A DNA stretch of 64,000 bases from an uncultured Clostridia bacterium (GCA_934169775.1 CAKPOI010000004.1:1-64000), one strand, 5' to 3'; counted from the first letter of the stretch, positions 17,375 to 26,276 are shown. Made by a program: numbers and translations. The notes: a model not told the origin generated them from the sequence alone.

Positions 17375-19042
17375 TTATATTATTTGCATTTTTACTTCTT
17401 TGCCTTTAAATGCAAATACCATTTTTGTTATGTTTGTATATCCTTTTTCTTGTAAATCTTCTTCGTATTTTCTTTCTTCTATTTGTTTCTTTGCATTTTC
17501 TATCATATCTTCTATTGTTTTTTCTTCTTTATTTTCTAATACTTTGAATTCCATTATAAAACTGTTTCCATTTTTGTCTTTTGGCTCTAGCATTATATCA
17601 TATCTTCCATATCCTGATTCTCTATTTGATTTTACATAGTAACTATCTTTTAGTCCTACTAACATTCCTAATACAAATGCATGATAAAAGTTTTCTGCTG
17701 TGTTTTCTCCTACATCCATATAACTGAACATTTGGCGTACTAATATTTCAAATTTCTTTTCAAATTCTTTTAAATTTAATGTTATTAAGTCTTTTAATAT
17801 TGTGTTTAAATTGTTTCCTATTACTTTATCATTAAACCATTCTCTTACTATGGTTTGGAATAAGAATTTTATTTCATAATTTGGTATTTTTACTTTGTAT
17901 ATTCCTGTTGCTAAATCTACTACTTCTGTTACTTTTAAATATCCTGTTCCTAATAATAGTCCCCAGATATTTTCTTCGTTTTGCTCTATTCCTACTATTA
18001 CTGTGTCTAAATTTATTGGTACTTCTATTTCTTCATCTCGTAATAATTGCTCTATTTTTTCTTTTACTGTTACACTATTTTTTAGTATTAATTTTATTAA
18101 GTCATTTGAACTTGTGTTTACCCAGTATGGTACTAATTCTTTTCTATTTAAATAATTTAATATACTCCATGGATTATATATTCCTTTTGTATTTCCTATT
18201 GTATATCCATCATACCATTTTTTTATTTCTTCTTTTTGGTCTTGAACCTCAAAGTCTTGTATAATTTTATCCATTTCTTTTTCTGTTATCCCAAAGTCAT
18301 CACTGAATTCGTCATCTAATACTGTATATACGTCAAAGTTGTTTGCTCCACTAAATATACTTTCTTTGGCTACTCTTGATACTCCTGTTAATACCGTTTT
18401 TTCTAAGCATATGTTATCTTTGAATGTTGTTCCATAAAATGTTTTGAAAAATGATATTCCTTTTTCATAATAACCATTTACATATGCTGTTTGTAAAGGT
18501 ACATCATATTCATCTAAAAATAACATTACTGGCTTATCATAATATCTGTTTAAATATTTACTTAGTGTTTTTATACTATTTCTTAATACTATTTCATCTT
18601 CTTTATATGATAATATTTCTTTTATTTGTTCTTTTTCAAATGGATATATTTTGTCACTATCTAATAAGTAAATGTGTTCTAAATACATATCTGATATTGC
18701 TGTTTTTAGATTTAATATCATATTTTCATAATTTACTTCTGCTACATCTTTTAGTGTTAAATATATACATGGATAATATCCTAGCTTTGATGTGTATTTT
18801 TCGTCTTGCTCCATTATTTTTAATCCTTCAAATATTTCTTTACTGTCTTTTTTTGTGCAGTCAAAATAGTATCTTAACATACTCATATTTAGTGTTTTTC
18901 CGAATCTTCTTGGTCTTGTTACTAATATTACTGATGCCTCATTGTCTATTATGTCTTTTATATACATCGTTTTGTCTATATAATAATTTTTTCTTATTCT
19001 TAATGCTCTAAAATCACTTTGTCCTATTCCTATTCCATACAT
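17375..19042 (-). CDS. AAA-ATPase-like protein with C-terminal PD-(D/E)XK nuclease domain
   Basis: A 555-residue protein of the widespread family with an N-terminal AAA-ATPase-like domain and a C-terminal PD-(D/E)XK nuclease-superfamily domain. The P-loop variant is RPRRFGKT (43-50) and the Walker B-like strand is VMLFLDEYD. Near the C-terminus, GRYDIMLEP...FIMEFKVL supplies the Asp and ExK of the nuclease fold. These proteins are often multicopy in anaerobic gut bacteria. Their role is not established; defence, mobile-element and effector roles have been suggested. The start ATG (19042) is the first Met of the conserved MYGIGIGQSDF opening. The gene is monocistronic and framed by duplicated hairpins. 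Confidence 0.85.
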   Translation of the reverse strand: MYGIGIGQSDFRALRIRKNYYIDKTMYIKDIIDNEASVILVTRPRRFGKTLNMSMLRYYFDCTKKDSKEIFEGLKIMEQDEKYTSKLGYYPCIYLTLKDVAEVNYENMILNLKTAISDMYLEHIYLLDSDKIYPFEKEQIKEILSYKEDEIVLRNSIKTLSKYLNRYYDKPVMLFLDEYDVPLQTAYVNGYYEKGISFFKTFYGTTFKDNICLEKTVLTGVSRVAKESIFSGANNFDVYTVLDDEFSDDFGITEKEMDKIIQDFEVQDQKEEIKKWYDGYTIGNTKGIYNPWSILNYLNRKELVPYWVNTSSNDLIKLILKNSVTVKEKIEQLLRDEEIEVPINLDTVIVGIEQNEENIWGLLLGTGYLKVTEVVDLATGIYKVKIPNYEIKFLFQTIVREWFNDKVIGNNLNTILKDLITLNLKEFEKKFEILVRQMFSYMDVGENTAENFYHAFVLGMLVGLKDSYYVKSNRESGYGRYDIMLEPKDKNGNSFIMEFKVLENKEEKTIEDMIENAKKQIEERKYEEDLQEKGYTNITKMVFAFKGKEVKMQII

Positions 19043-19093
19043 GTTTACAGTCTCCTTTCTTTTCTAAATCTTTTTTCTTATTTTACTACATAA

Positions 19094-19128
19094 TGCAAAA
19101 AATAGCAATGTTTGAATTGCTATTTTTT
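19094..19128 (-). terminator. Rho-independent terminator between the secreted-protein gene and the AAA/PD-(D/E)XK gene
   Basis: AAAAAATAGCAA / TTGCTATTTTTT forms a 12-bp stem with a short loop. It lies 50 bp after the stop of the minus-strand gene at 19179 and upstream of the AAA/PD-(D/E)XK start. It differs from the hairpin at 17301-17336 mainly in the loop. Confidence 0.75.
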
Positions 19129-19178
19129 GAGGACTTTTATGTTTTTTATTGCTTGCTGTTAATGTTAATTTTGTGCTT

Positions 19179-19835
19179 TTATAGGCCTTCTCCACATACT
19201 ACTACGGCACGAGAACCATTATCTTTTCCATATGAATTACTACTGCCGTCATTATTATTAGAATAAAGTACACCAAAACATCCTCTCCTAAGTATCGGAG
19301 CACCTGCAGATGGATATTGAGTATTTACTCCAAATTTTCCAATTCCATCTCCTGCTTTTGAAACATATGATTCATATTTATTATAATATCTAGCATCTGC
19401 ATTAAATATAACATTCATATTTGAGTTTGATGCTGGATATATTCCAGCAACATATTCAAGACTTTCGTGTCCTAATTGCTTTATTCCTGATTCATTTCCT
19501 GTTGTTGTATCATTTGTACTTGTTGTTATTGTTCCATATTTAGAATATGATAAAATTCCTGCTGTCCCAAATTCTGTACTTAATGCCATATGGCAATCTA
19601 TTCCATTTCCTGTTGTATCTACATATTTATCATCAAAAGTTACTGTTTTTCCTAATGTTCCATTTTGTGTTTCCATTCTTCTAATTGCTTTAAAATAGTT
19701 ATTTGGTGTAGTATTGGTTAGACTTTTTCCTCCTTTATTTGCTTGTAATCCTGCATTTGCTTTATTTGGCATAACTATTATTGCCATAATAGTTATTATT
19801 GATATTATTAATATATTTCTAATTTTTATATTCAT
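19179..19835 (-). CDS. Secreted protein resembling the C-terminal half of an FGE/sulfatase-modifying-factor-like domain
   Basis: This 218-residue protein has a clear signal peptide (basic start, hydrophobic residues about 7-23, cleavage near Ala-Asn-Ala-Gly). The mature part has the order of motifs seen in the second half of FGE-sulfatase-like surface proteins of Clostridia: MALSTEFGTAGILSYSKYG, a G-rich ESLEYVAG segment, then ILRRGCFGVLYSNNN and a terminal SRAVVVCGEGL. The upstream gene, 19 bp away on the same strand with AAGGAAGG between, ends exactly where such a domain would continue. The two may together make one fold. The similarity is from memory and unverified. Confidence 0.6.
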   Translation of the reverse strand: MNIKIRNILIISIITIMAIIVMPNKANAGLQANKGGKSLTNTTPNNYFKAIRRMETQNGTLGKTVTFDDKYVDTTGNGIDCHMALSTEFGTAGILSYSKYGTITTSTNDTTTGNESGIKQLGHESLEYVAGIYPASNSNMNVIFNADARYYNKYESYVSKAGDGIGKFGVNTQYPSAGAPILRRGCFGVLYSNNNDGSSNSYGKDNGSRAVVVCGEGL

Positions 19836-19854
19836 TTTTTCTTCTTCCTTCCTT

Positions 19855-22044
19855 TTAATCTATTGTACCTTGAACTTCATATTTACTCATCCAGTATCCT
19901 GCTAGTTGTTTACCTGCAAATGTAAAACTTTCTGGTATTACATAGCCGTAGTCCGCTGTTGTTTTTGATGTTGGTATAAATTTAACTTTTGCTATATTGT
20001 ATTTTTCGTACAATTCTTCGTCTTCATTGTATTCATATCTTGGTACATATGTCCAATATGAAATTAGTTCATTACCACTTGCATCTGTTCCTTTTGTTAC
20101 TATATTTGCCCATTTTTTGTTTTCATAATCATACCAGTTGTTAGGCATATTTGTTGCATTTCCTTTGCTGTCCAATTTTATTTTTTCTCCTATTTGCTCA
20201 TTATTTCCTTGGTCATCATATGTGACATAATATGTGCAGTCTGGATTAAATCCACTTAAATCTACTTTTATTATATTTACTGGTAAATCTGTTGTTTTCA
20301 TTGCTCCAACCATTCTGTTATTTTCTTCACTATATAAACAAATTTCATTTTCTTTATTATTGTCTAGATTTTTTATTTTATATGGTAAGCTTATACCTGT
20401 TTTACTCTTTTCACCATTTACATATATAGTATATGTCCCACTTGGTTTTGTTGTTGTTACTTCATATTCTGAATTTGCTACAGTGAGTTTAACTTCTTCT
20501 AAGTCTGATTTTTCGCTAAATTGTACTTCATATTTACTCATCCAATATCCAGGTAAAACTTTTTCATTAAATGTAAAACTTTCTGGTATTACATATCCAT
20601 AGTCTGCTGTTGTTTGTAATGTTGAAATAAATCTAACTTTTGCTATATTGTACTTTTCGTATAATTCTTCGTCTTCATTGTATTCATATCTTGGTACATA
20701 TGTCCAATATGTTACATTATTTTCGTTTACAGTTACTAAGTTTGCCCATATTTTTTCTTCATAATTATACCAATTTACTGGTGCTGATATTTTGTCCATT
20801 CTTCCTGCTATTGTTTCTTTTCCATTATTATCATATGTTACATAATATGTTTTTTCTTTATCAAATCCACTTGTGTCAACATTTATAACACTTTTTGCCA
20901 TTTTTCTTTCTCTTCCAACCATTCTGTTATTTGTTTCGCTATATATGCATACATCATATATTTTGGTTGCTTTTAAGTTATCTATTTTATATTCTGTGTC
21001 TAAACTTTGGTGTTCCTTATATTTTACTCCATCTAAATATATTGTATACAGTCCACTTGGATTTGTTGTTCCGACTTGTATTGCTTGTTCTAATGATTTT
21101 GTTTTTAATTGTTCTAATCCATTTGTTTCTGAAAATTGTACTTCGTATTTGCTTACCCAATATCCTTTTAATTTTTTATCTGCAAATTTAAACCCTTCTG
21201 ATAATTCGCATGAACTTACATCTACTTCTCGATCACCTGAATCTGTTGACATTGTGCATTTGTCATTTAAATCTACAAAATATGCTTCTGCACTACTGCT
21301 TCCTGCATTGTATTTATATCTTGGTACCCATGTCCAATACGTTACATCACTTTCTGTTACTGTTACTACATTTCCCCATATTTTGTTTTCATAATTATGC
21401 CATCCTGTTGTTGGCTTTTCTACTTTGTCTATTCTTCCATATATTGTTTCATTATTTCCGTTTTCATCATATGTTACATAATATGTGGCTTCTGGATTAA
21501 ATCCACTTAAATCTGGTTCATAATAGTATAAATTTCCTGTTTTGGTATATTCACTTTCTGGTATATCATATTTTGGTGTATCATCACCTTTATTATCATC
21601 TTTTCCAGAATCTTCTGTGTAGCCTGTAACATTTAAGTTACTGTCTACTGTTATTACCACATCTTTTGATAGTTTTGATACTCTTTTTTGGTATGTTATC
21701 GCTCCTGGAAATTTGTCTTCTTCATCTCCTAATGCCTCTCCTATTATGGCATCTTTGTCTTTTTGATTTCCGTAATTTTTTCGAATTGCTTCTAGTGTTT
21801 TGCTTACTGTTACTTTGTCTCTTTCTCCATTGTTTTCTGTAATTACTTCCATTAGTGCTACTTTTACTTCTTCTGTTTTTTGGGATATTACAGTCTTTTC
21901 TTTTGATTCTGAAGCTCTTTTTAGTATTCCATTATCTCCTGTTAAAGCTGCAATTGCTACTCCTGCTAGTATTAATAGAATTACTATTGTAATCACGAGT
22001 GCAATTAATGTGATTCCTTTTGCCCCTTTTTCTTTCCTTAACAT
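19855..22044 (-). CDS. Large prepilin-like surface protein with three repeated modules
   Basis: A 729-residue protein beginning with a type IV prepilin-like signal (GITLIALVIT plus hydrophobic segment, residues 10-35; Ala replaces the +5 Glu). Three modules follow at about 181-304, 393-508 and 598-725. Each starts with a YYVTYDxxGN strand, contains WTYVPRYEYNEDEE-like and YGYVIPESFTF segments, and ends GYWMSKYEVQ. Short Fn3-like linkers (about 328-380 and 532-582) lie between. The GYWxSKYEV motif resembles the N-terminal half of FGE-sulfatase-like domains. The last module stops abruptly, and the next gene encodes what looks like the second half. The start ATG (22044) has AGGAG at good spacing. 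Function is probably extracellular, in a pilus or surface fibre. Confidence 0.7.
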   Translation of the reverse strand: MLRKEKGAKGITLIALVITIVILLILAGVAIAALTGDNGILKRASESKEKTVISQKTEEVKVALMEVITENNGERDKVTVSKTLEAIRKNYGNQKDKDAIIGEALGDEEDKFPGAITYQKRVSKLSKDVVITVDSNLNVTGYTEDSGKDDNKGDDTPKYDIPESEYTKTGNLYYYEPDLSGFNPEATYYVTYDENGNNETIYGRIDKVEKPTTGWHNYENKIWGNVVTVTESDVTYWTWVPRYKYNAGSSSAEAYFVDLNDKCTMSTDSGDREVDVSSCELSEGFKFADKKLKGYWVSKYEVQFSETNGLEQLKTKSLEQAIQVGTTNPSGLYTIYLDGVKYKEHQSLDTEYKIDNLKATKIYDVCIYSETNNRMVGRERKMAKSVINVDTSGFDKEKTYYVTYDNNGKETIAGRMDKISAPVNWYNYEEKIWANLVTVNENNVTYWTYVPRYEYNEDEELYEKYNIAKVRFISTLQTTADYGYVIPESFTFNEKVLPGYWMSKYEVQFSEKSDLEEVKLTVANSEYEVTTTKPSGTYTIYVNGEKSKTGISLPYKIKNLDNNKENEICLYSEENNRMVGAMKTTDLPVNIIKVDLSGFNPDCTYYVTYDDQGNNEQIGEKIKLDSKGNATNMPNNWYDYENKKWANIVTKGTDASGNELISYWTYVPRYEYNEDEELYEKYNIAKVKFIPTSKTTADYGYVIPESFTFAGKQLAGYWMSKYEVQGTID

Positions 22045-22138
22045 TATATAATCTCCTCTCTTGTTATTATTTTTTACAGGCTGTTTCTGTATAATTTTAG
22101 TATAGCAAATTTATTATCCATTTTCAATATTTAAAATT

Positions 22139-22185
22139 ATTTGTAATATATTTGTAATTTTTTTGTAATTTTTTTGTAATTTTTA
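22139..22185. repeat. Short tandem repeat (about four copies of TTTGTAATTTT)
   Basis: Four imperfect copies of an 11-base unit lie in the divergent region between the prepilin gene and the VanW gene. They may affect promoter spacing or simply be low-complexity A/T DNA. No convincing -35/-10 pair for the VanW gene could be fixed in this 230-bp region. Confidence 0.55.
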
Positions 22186-22283
22186 AATATTTTCTTCTTT
22201 TTTGGAGATACTATTAATAAAAAGCTTTGCATATTATTTTTAATTAATAAATGCGTATAAAGCATGAAAGGAACGTGTTTTAA

Positions 22284-23057
22284 TTGAAAAATAGAAAAAA
22301 ATCTTGGTATATTATCATAACTGTTATTTTATTGTTTGCTTGTATATTGGCTTTTATGTTTTTTAAGAATAAAATTACAGGAAAAAACGAAACTTCAAAA
22401 CAAGAAAATCAAACTGAACAAAATCAATATAAGGCAGAAAAAGCAGCTGCCTCAGAACAGAATTCAACAGATAATAGTAAAAATACTAATAAATCTATTG
22501 AGCAAAATAATAGTGTAGCAAATAGTCAAATTGATGAAAGTACATCTAATAGTTCTGGTTCTTCTAATAGTTCTTCTGACGATCTAGGTAAACAATATGT
22601 AGAAACTCAAATTGCTACTTTTACAACAAAAATTTATACAAAAGATGAGGCTAGACAAAATAATATGCAAATTACTGCTTCTAGGTTGAATAATCATGTT
22701 GTGAAAAATGGTTCTACTTTTTCTTTTTGCAATACTTTAGGGCCTTCTTCTACTAAAAATGGCTACAGAGAAGCTGATATTTTTGACAATGATGGTAATA
22801 AAAAGAAAGGCCTTGGTGGTGGTAATTGCCAAATTAGTAGTACTCTTTATAATGCTGTTTTGTCTGTTCCTTCTCTTTCTGTTATTGAGCGTCATGAACA
22901 TAGTAATAATGTTCCTTATGTAAAAAAAGGTAAAGATGCTGCTGTGGCCTATGGTAGTTATGATTTTAAATTTTCTAATAATTCTGGTAATGATATAAAG
23001 TTAGTTTTTAATGTTTCATCTGACTATGTTACTGCTACAATTTATAAATTGGAATAA
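22284..23057 (+). CDS. VanW family protein, membrane-anchored
   Basis: A 257-residue protein with a TM anchor (residues about 8-26), a long Ser/Asn/Gln-rich low-complexity linker (about 30-103) and a C-terminal VanW domain. The domain shows TFTTKIY, ASRLNNHVVKNGSTFSF, LGGGNCQISSTLYNAVL, ERHEHSNNVPYV and DAAVAYGSYDFKF. VanW is named from the vancomycin-resistance clusters, but its biochemical role is unknown; here no van ligase genes are present. The start is TTG (22284), 11 bases after AAAGGA, with no usable ATG. It is the first of two or three plus-strand envelope genes. Confidence 0.88.
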   Translation: MKNRKKSWYIIITVILLFACILAFMFFKNKITGKNETSKQENQTEQNQYKAEKAAASEQNSTDNSKNTNKSIEQNNSVANSQIDESTSNSSGSSNSSSDDLGKQYVETQIATFTTKIYTKDEARQNNMQITASRLNNHVVKNGSTFSFCNTLGPSSTKNGYREADIFDNDGNKKKGLGGGNCQISSTLYNAVLSVPSLSVIERHEHSNNVPYVKKGKDAAVAYGSYDFKFSNNSGNDIKLVFNVSSDYVTATIYKLE

Positions 23058-23177
23058 TTTTTGTTATACTTGTATCTTATGATTTTAACTTGATTGGTTT
23101 TAATTTATAAGATACTTTTTATTATATTTACTGTTCTATGTTTTCTCGTTTTGCATATATTTTATTGGTGAATTAAT

Positions 23178-24683
23178 TTGAGAAAAGCAAAAATTTTTAT
23201 AATAAATGGTATAATTTTAACATCATCTTCACTTTTGATACGTGGAGTAAGTCTTATTTTTAGTATATATGTTGCGAATAAAGTTGGTCAGGAAGCAATT
23301 GGAATTTTTAGCTTAGTTATGTCTGTTTATAGTTTTGCAATTACATTTGCAACTTCTGGAATTGGCCTTGCGTGTACATGTATAGTATCTGATGAGTTTG
23401 CTAAAAATAATTATGAAAAAGGTCTTAAATCTGTAAAAGTGTGCATATTTCATGCTTTGATTCTTGGCATTTTTGCAAGTCTTGCTCTTATTTTTATTGC
23501 CCCTGTGGTTTCTGGAAATTGGTTAAAAGGTAGTGTTTCTAATATGCCTATTTATTCGATTTCGTTAGGATTGCCTCTTATTAGTGTGTCTGCTGTTATT
23601 AATGGATATCTTACAAGTATTGGAAAATCATATAAATGTGCTGTTGCTCAATGTCTTGAATTAACTGTAAAAATCGTTGCTACTTTTTTCTTGCTTAATT
23701 TTTCTATTTCTAAAGGAATTGATGCAATTTGTACTAGCTTAATTATTGGTGATGTTATTTCAGAAGTTTTTTCTTTTTCTTTAAATTTACTTTTTTATTT
23801 TTTAGAAAAGAGAAAATTTCGTTTTTCTCGTGGATCTTATGAAGATTTGAATAAAAGAATTTTTAAAATATCTTTTCCTGTTGCAATAACTTCTTACATT
23901 CGTTCTGGCTTGTCTTCTTTAAAGCAATTTTTGATTCCTGCTCGACTTCAGGCTTCAGGACTTAATTATTCCTTGGCTATTTCTAAATATGGCTTGATTA
24001 ATGGTATGGTTATGCCTGTTGTTATGTTTTCTAGTTTTTTTATTAACTCTTTTAGTAGTTTGCTTATTCCTGAATATGCTAGATTGCTGTCTGGTAAGAA
24101 TTTTAATAGAATGAAAACTGTTTGCTATAAGATTTTTTATGTTACTTTTGCTTTTTCTTTTTTAGTTGCTTCTATATTTTTGTTTTTTGCGAATGAGCTT
24201 AGTTTAATGATTTATAAGAACTTGGAAATTGCTTCTTTTTTAAGAGTGTTTTCTTTTTTGATTGTTTTTATGTATATTGATAATATTATTGATGGTATTT
24301 TAAAAGGCATTGGTAAACAGTTTGGTAGTATGACTATAAATATTTGTGATTTAGTAATCACTATTTTAATTATATTTTTTGTTGTTCCTAAATTTAGTAT
24401 AACTGGTTATGTGCTTAGTATTTTTATTAGTGAGATTTTTAACTTTTTTGCTAGTTTTATTTTACTAAAAAAGAGTATTAATTTTAAATTTGAATTTCTG
24501 TCTTTCTGTATAAAACCTTTTATGGCTAGCTTGTTTGCCTTTTTGGTTGTTAAACTTTTTTCTATTTCTTTTGATAATTTTTATATTTCTTCTATTTTTA
24601 GAATTGTCTTTTTTGCTATTGTTTATGTCCTTGTAGTGCTTTTGGGGACGGAGTTAAAAAGCATCATTAAAGATCAAAAATGA
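23178..24683 (+). CDS. SpoVB/MurJ-like polysaccharide flippase family protein
   Basis: This 501-residue, about 14-TM protein belongs to the MOP superfamily that flips lipid-linked glycans. The N-terminal stretch (LTSSSLLIRGVSLIFSIYVANKVGQEAIGIFSL) is characteristic of SpoVB-type flippases of spore-forming Firmicutes. Whether it acts in sporulation or in vegetative envelope synthesis cannot be told. The start is TTG (23178), 7 bases from GGTGA. The last 15 or so residues (LLGTELKSII...) are encoded by a GGGGACGGAG repeat at 24635-24719, so the natural C-terminus may have been replaced. Confidence 0.85.
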   Translation: MRKAKIFIINGIILTSSSLLIRGVSLIFSIYVANKVGQEAIGIFSLVMSVYSFAITFATSGIGLACTCIVSDEFAKNNYEKGLKSVKVCIFHALILGIFASLALIFIAPVVSGNWLKGSVSNMPIYSISLGLPLISVSAVINGYLTSIGKSYKCAVAQCLELTVKIVATFFLLNFSISKGIDAICTSLIIGDVISEVFSFSLNLLFYFLEKRKFRFSRGSYEDLNKRIFKISFPVAITSYIRSGLSSLKQFLIPARLQASGLNYSLAISKYGLINGMVMPVVMFSSFFINSFSSLLIPEYARLLSGKNFNRMKTVCYKIFYVTFAFSFLVASIFLFFANELSLMIYKNLEIASFLRVFSFLIVFMYIDNIIDGILKGIGKQFGSMTINICDLVITILIIFFVVPKFSITGYVLSIFISEIFNFFASFILLKKSINFKFEFLSFCIKPFMASLFAFLVVKLFSISFDNFYISSIFRIVFFAIVYVLVVLLGTELKSIIKDQK

Positions 24684-24719
24684 AGTTTGATGTTTTTTGA
24701 GTCCGGCCCCAAAAGTATT
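24635..24719. repeat. GGGGACGGAG repeat dimer overlapping the flippase 3' end
   Basis: GTGCTTTTGGGGACGGAG at one side pairs imperfectly with GAGTCCGGCCCCAAAAG at the other. The repeat spans the stop codon of the flippase gene. A decayed further copy (GCTCCGTCCACAATTCATT) follows near 24765-24782. Confidence 0.8.
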
Positions 24720-24787
24720 AAAATTTTAATGAATTTGAAATTGAGTAGTTGATGATTATTTTTGCTCCGTCCACAATTCATTACCTA

Positions 24788-24816
24788 TTGATTTTATTGT
24801 TGTTTTATTTTATAAT
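24788..24816 (+). promoter_or_regulatory. Promoter of the Bax-inhibitor-1 gene
   Basis: TTGATT (24788-24793) and TATAAT (24811-24816) are separated by 17 bases. The predicted start of transcription lies about 30 bases before the ATG at 24854. Confidence 0.7.
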
Positions 24817-24853
24817 TACCTTGTAGAGATTTATGTGGAAAGGAGGTTGTTTT

Positions 24854-25570
24854 ATGCAAAATTATGACGAAAATATTAATCAAAATAATGAAGAATATAA
24901 TAATGTAATTATTGATAAGAGTACTGAAAATAAAATTTTTGGTAAGACTTTTTTTTGGATGTTCTTGGGACTTTTGGGTAGTGCTATTGTTGCCGCTTAT
25001 ACTTATTATTCTGGACTTATAGTAAATATTGTTGTAGGTGGTTCTTGGGGTGCTCTTTTAGTTTTGGAACTTGCAGTTGTTATTATTTTTAGCTTATGCT
25101 TTAGAAAGCTTTCTCCTACTGCTGTTGGCATCTTGTATTTTCTGTATTCAATGATTAATGGTGTAACTTTATGTACGATTTTTGCTGTTTATGAATTGAA
25201 TTCTATTATTTCTTTGTTTGTTGTGTCTGCTTTGATTTTTGCCGCTTTAGGTTACATTGGATATAAAACAGATAAAGATTTGAGTAGTTGGGGCACTTAC
25301 ATTACTGTATTTTTGATTGCTGGTCTTATTCTTAGTATTTTAAATTTGTTTATCTTTAAAAGTACTGGTCTTGATCTTATTTTGGATTGGATTATTCTTG
25401 CAGTATTTTTTGGTGTTACTGTTTATGATACTAATAAGATTAAAGTTTTAGAAAATGACCCTAGTATTGATACTAATAAAGTTCATATTTATTGCGCTAT
25501 GCAATTATATTTAGATTTTATTAATATCTTTTTACGTATTCTTTCTATTTTTGGAAAGAGAAGAGATTAA
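24854..25570 (+). CDS. Bax inhibitor-1/YccA family membrane protein
   Basis: A 238-residue protein with a hydrophilic N-terminus (about 35 residues) and seven closely spaced TM helices. The pattern is that of the bacterial BI-1 (TMBIM) family: LSPTAVGILYFLYSMINGVTL, GYIGYKTDKDLSSWG and a late VTVYDTNKIK...YLDFINIFLRILSIFGKRRD. Characterised relatives are pH-sensitive calcium leak channels. The start is the ATG at 24854, ideally placed after GAAAGGAGG; an in-frame ATG 21 bases upstream precedes the site and is rejected. It has its own promoter and terminator. Confidence 0.92.
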   Translation: MQNYDENINQNNEEYNNVIIDKSTENKIFGKTFFWMFLGLLGSAIVAAYTYYSGLIVNIVVGGSWGALLVLELAVVIIFSLCFRKLSPTAVGILYFLYSMINGVTLCTIFAVYELNSIISLFVVSALIFAALGYIGYKTDKDLSSWGTYITVFLIAGLILSILNLFIFKSTGLDLILDWIILAVFFGVTVYDTNKIKVLENDPSIDTNKVHIYCAMQLYLDFINIFLRILSIFGKRRD

Positions 25571-25620
25571 AATTTCTTGATTAAGGATAAGCTAAAAATA
25601 ATAGTAAACAATGATTAGTT

Positions 25621-25652
25621 GTAGAGTAGGTTTTGCAGCCTACTCTATTTTT
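25621..25652 (+). terminator. Terminator of the Bax-inhibitor-1 gene
   Basis: AGAGTAGG / CCTACTCT stem with a loop of about 8 bases, followed by ATTTTT. It is located 50 bp after the stop codon. Confidence 0.8.
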
Positions 25653-25663
25653 AGAGTTGTTTT

Positions 25664-25957
25664 TTATTTTATCAGTAATATTTTTTTCATTTCAATTATA
25701 TCGTAAAATGGAATATTAATTCCTTTTTTAGCTAGTTTTATAACGTTCATTGAAGTTTCTATGATTTCTTTTTTTAAAGTTTCAGTTATTTCTACATCCT
25801 GCATTTTATTTTGGTATTTACTTTCTATATATTTTTCAGTTGTTGGAAAAATATTTTGTATTAGAAATGCTTTTTCCTTCCCTAATACTTTTCCGAAAAC
25901 AAAGTTATAAACTTTGTTTTTAACTTTTTTCTTATTTTCATATATTGTTTTATACTT
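25664..25957 (-). pseudogene. C-terminal remnant of an unidentified gene
   Basis: A minus-strand frame of about 95 codons ends at TAA (25664-25666) and reads like a real protein (KNKVYNFVFGKVLGKEKAFL ... EIIETSMNVIKLAKKGINIP...). It has no start codon. A TGA closes the frame upstream, and an ATG with GAGG nearby lies in the wrong frame. It resembles the end of a longer, Lys/Glu-rich protein that has lost its 5' part. The family is not recognised; a Rpn/PD-(D/E)XK transposase tail is one possibility. Confidence 0.4.
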
Positions 25958-25979
25958 TCATTTTTACCTCATTTCTAAC

Positions 25980-26010
25980 AAAAAATCCACCTTCGAAAAG
26001 GTAGATTTTT
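25980..26010. terminator. Hairpin with T run, possibly bidirectional
   Basis: AAAATCCACCTT-CGAA-AAGGTAGATTTT forms a stem of about 11 bp with a stable CGAA tetraloop and A/T runs on both sides. It directly precedes the 48-bp tandem repeats. Confidence 0.6.
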
Positions 26011-26115
26011 TAACATTTGTCCACCTACGCATTTATTTGTCGCAAGTAGGGTTGCGAGTAACATTTGTACACCTATGCACTTGTACCCCGCAAATAGGGT
26101 TGCGGCTAACATTTG
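26011..26115. repeat. Two 48-bp tandem repeats, each with an internal hairpin
   Basis: Two imperfect 48-bp units (26011-26058 and 26059-26106) each begin TAACATTTGT, and a third partial start (TAACATTTG) is at 26107-26115. Each unit carries a stem-loop near its end: CGCAA-N6-TTGCG in the first, extended to CCGCAA-N6-TTGCGG in the second. An additional ACCTA/TAGGG pairing is possible. The remaining bases to the PaaI gene (26116-26276) show nothing recognisable. Confidence 0.75.
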
Positions 26116-26276
26116 ATTTGGACAAGATACTAATCATGTATCTTTATTATTATATTCATTATAACCTTTTTTATTACTGAAAGTCAATATGTTTCTTCTA
26201 TTTTCTCACGATAAAATATTAATAATTAGTGTAAAATGGTTTCGCAATATATAAAATAAATTATCGACACTAATTT

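Noticed and set aside
22284..24683. Vancomycin-resistance cluster (VanW plus VanS/VanR-like pair at 2782-5640)
   Set aside because: No vanH, D-Ala-D-Lac ligase or vanX is present. VanW-domain and VanRS-like proteins are common in Clostridia without resistance, and the two loci are 17 kb apart.
26011..26115. CRISPR array
   Set aside because: Only two adjacent repeats with no unique spacers and no cas genes nearby.
25914..26180. Plus-strand open frame containing a 16-residue repeat (TFVHLRIYLSQVGLRV and variant)
   Set aside because: It is a by-product of the 48-bp tandem repeats (48 is a multiple of three). There is no ribosome site, and the frame runs against the remnant gene and a hairpin.
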